From: Tenodera sinensis
Taxonomy: Eukaryota > Arthropoda > Insecta > Mantodea > Mantidae
Assembly (NCBI GenBank): GCA_030765045.1
Contig: CM060965.1
Coordinates: 62,500,787 to 62,564,786, forward strand
Direction: 5' to 3'
DNA length: 64,000 bases
Of this stretch, positions 59,485 to 64,000 are shown piece after piece. The notes beneath the pieces are model-generated. The model was not told where the DNA came from. It was given only the letters and a program-made list of their open reading frames with translations, and did not search any database. The translations under genes were made by a program, and so were the position numbers. Each line of letters begins with the position of its first letter. Positions within the stretch are counted from its first letter, which is position 1.

Positions 59485-60238
59485 TATGTGTGTGTGTAAG
59501 TATGTGTGTGTGTGTGTTTGTGTGAGTGGGTGTCTGGACAGCACAACTCAAAATCGAAAGGTCAGTTAAAAACCAAAGTTGGCATTTAAACATATTTTTG
59601 AAGGATGCGACATGAAGAATTTGAGGAAAATTCCTCAACCCCAAACTACACTTGACATGGAAAATTTTTCGAAAATTTTGATTTTATTGAAAATAACTAA
59701 CGATTTTTTTTAAAATGCCATTAAAATATCTTTAGTATATTTTTATGAAAAATGAAATGCATACCTTGAATTTTCTGGCTATAACCCATGTAGTTCTATT
59801 TTGGACGACTTTTGCATAACTGGTAAACCTTAAGGGATAGACCAAATGTTACTAAACAAAAAATGTGGATCTTGCTAAACCACAGTTTACGTTCAAATAA
59901 TTCTTTTGTAGAGTGAACCATTTCGGAGATATTCCTTGTTATTTGTGTGAGCTTTGGACAACTTATAGGTCTGTGAAATGGAACATCATTATTCATTCTT
60001 TATACGTTAACCTTGCAAAGAGAACGGAATTTAAATGCTTTAAAATATCTCATTATCACTCAATGTCTACTGTATTCCCATATTCCTCTTCCATCTGCAA
60101 GGAAATATGCAGTAAGATCATTTCTGCAAATGCTTATGCCAACTAATATGAAGAATGTGTAGGAATAAGAGTTAGTAAGAATGATTAGTACAAAAGAAGA
60201 GAAACTCATGTGAATGCAGCAAATTCGATTTTTATTAT
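59312..60238 (+). repeat. R1 repeat copy with (GT)n
   Basis: Near full-length copy of the R1 family. It starts TTACTTTCTCTACTACG, with a short hairpin formed by ACTTTCTCTAC / GTAGAGGAAGT. An AACAGCATAACTCAAAAACG-type core follows the microsatellite at 59440-59530, and the copy ends with the GAGAAACTCATGTGAATGCA terminus. There is no coding potential. The copy lies between two inverted hAT remnants. Confidence 0.8.
59440..59531 (+). repeat. (GT)n microsatellite inside R1
   Basis: Imperfect GT tract with GAGTAT interruptions, at the same internal R1 position as the tracts at 54794-54890 and 63000. Confidence 0.9.
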
Positions 60239-60269
60239 TGTGTTTCGCCTGTTTGATTTAAAAGTATTC

Positions 60270-61053
60270 ATTTAGATTTTGTGATCATGAGGTTTTAATA
60301 TGGACTAAAATAAGAACGTTATTATTAAAAAACAAATTAATACTAAAAAACTACCAGAAGGCAAGAAATATGTATATAAATTTTAAGCTTAAAGTTCAAA
60401 AGAAAGCAAAATAAAAATAGCTCCACAATAAAACCTCTACTTGTAGTCATACTTTGAACCCAATAATGTATTTATTATGCCCATTTTGTGCCTTTCCACC
60501 AACATCGTAATATTTGGGGTGACATTAATTGCGGAAGCAAGTCTCAAGCCACACTTAAGGTTATCTTCATTTGTTTTTAGAGGCACTTCGTCAAGTTCAT
60601 AATTCGCAGATGTATCTACTATGAAACATACACATATACATTCTTCAGTGAATATGCGAAATTCTGGGTATGTTTGTGGATTAAGGGCTTCATAAAAACT
60701 GACAATATTATTATTAGTATACGTCTTTTTTAGACATGAATCACAGATAAACCACTAAGATCTAATTGACGTTCAACTGGAGAACAATAGAATAGGGCGA
60801 GGAAAATATATCCAGTTTAGATTTAAGAGCTTCCAAATCTGAAAATCTTCTATCCAACTCCTCTAAGAGTGCATTAATGTGTCACTAGTTATTAATTGCT
60901 GTGATTTCATGAAGAGACTGCAAATTTGGAAGTGGCATTGCTTTTTCCAAGATATGGAAGTTGTGCAACGCGGATAAGCACAACAAGCAGGTCCTGGTTT
61001 TACGGGCAGCGTGAGTCTCCTAAACTCCGAAGTGCGCACCGTTTGATACACTG
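60270..61053 (-). pseudogene. Internally deleted hAT transposon, copy 2 (inverted)
   Basis: Minus-strand copy of the element at 58381-59212. It begins at 61053 with CAGTGTATCAAACGGTG, continues through LLEELDRRFSDLEALKSKL and ends in an AT-rich tail homologous to 59000-59212. The reading frame is broken by stops. Together with copy 1 it makes an inverted pair with ~800-bp arms around the R1 repeat at 59312-60238. Confidence 0.72.
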
Positions 61054-61057
61054 CGTT

Positions 61058-61510
61058 AAATAATCATTTATGTTAATATATTCAAAAGGAATAATCATAG
61101 TTACATTTTGATAAACATATAAATCAAATATATTATATAAGAGAGATAATGCATTTGGAAGTATGTAAATTCTTATCCATAAACAGATTAACATTTAAAC
61201 CTATTTCATAGGATGACGAGAGAAGATGCATATATGGTCGTATCGTGACCAGGACTAGGTATTGTGGTACCTGCCTCTTCAAGTTAGTGCACACGGACCG
61301 TAGCCCACGAAATGCCGGGCAGCAATAACCAAACAAAGCCGCACTCAATGAAATGACGTACAGTAGCGTACAAAGTAAAGTGTACCTGTAGATGGCCAGC
61401 TAATTTCAAATTATATGCAGGATTATAAGATAACCATTAAGATACACATTCAGATATGTAAAAGAAGCAATACAATAAAAACTTGAGTTTTATGGGACTG
61501 ATTGAGTTAT
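61058..61510. other. No recognised feature
   Basis: Short frames downstream of the inverted hAT copy; nothing assigned. Confidence 0.55.
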
Positions 61511-61511
61511 T

Positions 61512-61575
61512 TCTACGTAGCCCCGTGGCACAACAACCCATTAGTGCCAAGGTCTACCGCCCACCCGCTGCATTG
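61512..61575 (-). mobile_element. SINE family C 3' tail
   Basis: The complement of GTAGCCCCGTGGCACAACAA, CCCATTAGTGCCAAGGTCTA matches the family C terminus. Confidence 0.5.
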
Positions 61576-61754
61576 AATGCATTGAATCCAAATCTTCCAC
61601 AGTAAACATAAACTTATAGCTACAGTCCTGCACTTGTAACATACCTACAGATTTATTTTAGTTGCACAATTAATCCAGAGATAGAATCCCTATGCGCAAC
61701 TACTGCACTATGCATCCTGGAGCGGTTGTATGTAATAATAATAAAATATGTAAA

Positions 61755-62095
61755 GGGTAGTTTTTTTTTGGGGGGGGGGCTATTTTCTTCAAAATCTTCG
61801 TGCCACATCCTTGAAAGCATTAAACTTAAATACCAACTTTAGTTTTTAAGTTTCTGAGTATGAAGATATTCCCAGCCCTAACCAGGTAAGTCTTTCTACT
61901 AATCATGACAGACATTGTTAGAAATGGGTTCAACTGATATTTTTGTTGTGGATATTGAAGTGCGAACTTTGCCTAAAACACCTTTTTGGATTCACGGGCC
62001 TCTCAAAATATGCATTTCCAGAAAATCTAGATACTGAAAGTAAAAACATGATGCATTATATTCACATGGCTTTCTCTACCCATTTCTCAATCCAT
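61755..62095 (-). repeat. Diverged R1 fragment, reverse orientation
   Basis: Contains the complements of the R1 CTTCCACCC..., GACACGAAGATTTTGA and GAATCCAAAAAGG modules, and ends with GGCTTTCTCTACCC. A T/G homopolymer run (61761-61778) interrupts it. Confidence 0.6.
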
Positions 62096-62099
62096 TCCC

Positions 62100-62415
62100 C
62101 TATTTACTTCACGGTAATCGAGATAACCATTTGCAGAAACTATCCTGTTGCGTCTTTTCTAAAGGTTATACTAGGTGACTAGAGGAATACAGTAGGCTTT
62201 AAGCTATAGCCACATCTTAAGGGAACTCGCTAAGTGATGGTTTTGAAACTCCAGTCTGACCGGGAGAGATTAACCTAACCACTTCCCATTTGAGAAAAGG
62301 CGAGCTAAGTATTTTAAAGTTGACACCATTAATAAGAAATATCTAAAACATTGTCAACTCCACAAACACTTATTTGACATGATTTTGTTTTATTTTAACT
62401 TCTTGTGACCTAGAT
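62100..62415. other. No recognised feature
   Basis: Unassigned AT-rich sequence between an R1 fragment and a SINE. Confidence 0.55.
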
Positions 62416-62419
62416 CATA

Positions 62420-62632
62420 CCGGACAATAAATGAATGGGTAAAATGACGCTCAAAGGACCCAGGGGTCTATAGAGCTTAAAAAGGTCGACGATATTTTCT
62501 TCTCAGGATAAGAAACAACCTCGGAAAAAAACATATCCTTATAACTCATCCTAACCGAGATTTGAACTCCGAAAGTCTTGAGTTTGAGACACCATACTAA
62601 CCCCACACCACAGAGGCTGGCTTGACATAAAT
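62420..62632 (-). mobile_element. tRNA-derived SINE, family D
   Basis: The minus strand contains CTCGGAGTTCAAATCTCGG-type B-box sequence (complement of GAGATTTGAACTCCGA), the GGTTGTTTCTTATCCTGAGA module and CCTGGGTCCTTTGAGCGTCA, in the family D order. Confidence 0.6.
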
Positions 62633-62759
62633 TGTCTACTTTAACATATCTACATTTGTATCAGTAAAACGCAATTTGTTACGCTTTACAGCACTGCTAA
62701 AGTTGTTCAAAACGAGGTCTTCGAAGATGATTCCCAAAAAATTACAATAGAAGTACATT

Positions 62760-62999
62760 TCATTTGAATAAAACCGTAAAAATATGGTAATTCAATCAAA
62801 ATCTTTAAGAGCCACTTTTTAGAAAATCAACATTTGCGAATAATTTTCCATATAGGGGGTATTTTGGAATGGGGGACTTTTTTTTAAAGATGCTGAATCT
62901 AAATACCAATTTTTGTATTTAACCAACTTTTCGTTTTTTGAGTTATGTTGTCCACAGACCTCACTCACACACACAAACACACACACACACCCCCCCCCC

Positions 63000-63039
<40 letters not shown>

Positions 63040-63140
63040 CTAAAAGTACTCTTTTGTGCATGGGGCCTCAAAAAGTGTATTTCCGGTAAAATTTCGACAT
63101 CGAATTTTTTGTTGAAATATAGTAGCACTTTGCTATAAGT
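62760..63140 (-). repeat. R1 repeat 5' part with (CA)n, reverse orientation
   Basis: The minus strand carries the TTCACCGG-like start, the GT-rich microsatellite (seen as CA at 62965-63035 with a 13-base C run) and the AACTCAAAAAACG core. The middle and 3' end are absent or diverged. Confidence 0.7.
62965..63035 (+). repeat. (CA)n microsatellite with C13 interruption
   Basis: CACA run interrupted by CCCCCCCCCCCCC at 62989-63001, located at the conserved microsatellite position of R1. Confidence 0.95.
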
Positions 63141-63654
63141 ACAAATCAGAGGATGTAAAAATAATAAAAAACAACCAAGAATATTGGAGAAATTGTTGGT
63201 TCAACAGAAACAAAATGTGTATTTTAATAGACACTATATTTGGTGTTACATCTAAGCTTTGAATAGAACTGGGAAGTACTTGGGTAGCTTTTGGACAAAA
63301 ATAATGCAGTTTTAGGGGGTATATCTGTACTTCATTTTAAGCTAGAGCCACAATACATTTTCCACTGTTCGAGATCTTTACTTATTACTTCAATATAAAG
63401 TCCAAAATTTAAAGTTAATTTTTGTATCCGTTTTTGACAATTACTTAAAATTATGCATAGAGACAGCAGAATACTCCTTCAGTTAGGTGCATTCTTTCAT
63501 AACCATGATACGTTAATTGCTTTTAAAAGATGCTGAACTTAAATGCTTAAATACCAAGTTTGGTATTTAACAGAAGTTTCGTTTTTGGGTTATGTGTTCA
63601 CTTCGGGCACGCATATATACCTACACACACATACGAACCTTCAAATTTCTTTTG
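63141..63654. other. Mostly unassigned
   Basis: 63520-63610 has a reversed R1-like module (TTAAATACCAAGTTTGGTAT, then TTTCGTTTTTGGGTTATG). The rest is not recognised. Confidence 0.45.
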
Positions 63655-63960
63655 TTTCCCTGTGGACAGCATAACTCAAAAACGAAAAGTTGGTTAAAAA
63701 CCAAAGTTGGTATTTAGGTTTAATGTGTTTCAGGGATGCAACACGAAGATTTTGATGGCGTGCAAAGAGAACGGGATCTCAAAGCTTTAAAAGATTTGAC
63801 TATCGCTCAAAGTTTACTGTATTTTTCACAAGGAAATAATGAGGTAATGTTTGCAAATGTTTATCTCCACTAACACGAAGAAGATATATGAATGAGAATT
63901 TGTTAGAATGGTCAGTACAAGAGTAGAGAAAGTCATATGGGTACAACACATCAGATTTTT
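63655..63960 (+). repeat. R1 repeat copy with internal deletion
   Basis: Contains the GTGGACAGCATAACTCAAAA core, jumps at about 63760 to CGTGCAAAGAGAACGGGATC, and ends GTAGAGAAAGTCATATGGGT. The central ~400 bp of R1 are missing. Confidence 0.75.
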
Positions 63961-64000
63961 GAGTTATGTGCACGCGTACACACACGGTTTTTAAGTCTAC

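Overview
The window is nuclear DNA of an arthropod, most probably an insect with a large, repeat-rich genome. The evidence is AT-rich sequence, long microsatellites, many tRNA-derived SINEs, fragments of mariner, hAT, Harbinger, Penelope and non-LTR elements, and an LTR element primed by tRNA-Leu like insect Ty3/gypsy elements. The species cannot be fixed from sequence alone; a polyneopteran (cockroach, termite, stick insect or orthopteran) is a guess. There are no operons, rRNA genes, genuine tRNA genes or CRISPR arrays. Most open reading frames in the window are chance or repeat-derived.

Only two long, intact, gene-like reading frames stand out. The first, at 57381-58334 (+), is an intronless seven-transmembrane receptor of the rhodopsin GPCR fold in which almost every canonical signature is altered (QGY for DRY, TYFP for CWxP, NPFFI for NPxxY). 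It has a TATA box and a possible 55-bp intron in its leader. The second, at 51411-53459 (-), is a 682-codon frame inside a complete short LTR retrotransposon (51219-53674). The element has 197-bp LTRs differing at one base, an ATAT target duplication, a perfect 18-nt tRNA-Leu primer site and a polypurine tract. Its protein begins with a gag-like coiled coil, passes a protease-like remnant, then holds 94 consecutive collagen triplets including the KGHR cross-link site of fibrillar collagens, and ends in a short non-collagen tail up to the 3' LTR. The simplest reading is a retrotransposon that captured spliced host fibrillar-collagen cDNA in place of most of pol and moved recently. This is the most exciting object in the window.

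Layout: 0-15 kb is repeats, including a 1,023-bp (ATT)n array lying between the 3' ends of two converging SINEs, a broken Harbinger transposase, and a homeodomain-motif-rich unique segment near 12.9-13.2 kb. 15-30 kb holds mariner remnants (15.9 and 22.6-23.4 kb, the latter a fold-back), a poly(A)-ended retrosequence and two candidate LTRs. 30-42 kb holds SINEs, two TA-flanked TIR elements (32.9-33.6 and 33.7-35.1 kb), a LINE reverse-transcriptase remnant, a small 201-bp MITE and the first good copy of an ~840-bp repeat family that I call R1. 42.9-45.6 kb is a mosaic block with a degraded gag fragment and a ~120-bp-period array. 51-54 kb is the collagen element. 54.6-57 kb is two head-to-tail R1 copies, one interrupted by a Penelope fragment. 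57-61 kb is the receptor gene followed by an inverted pair of internally deleted hAT elements around another R1 copy. 61-64 kb is further R1 and SINE fragments. R1 copies repeatedly carry a (GT)n/(CA)n microsatellite at the same internal position.

All alignments here were done by eye. Family names rest on recognisable motifs and termini, not on database searches.
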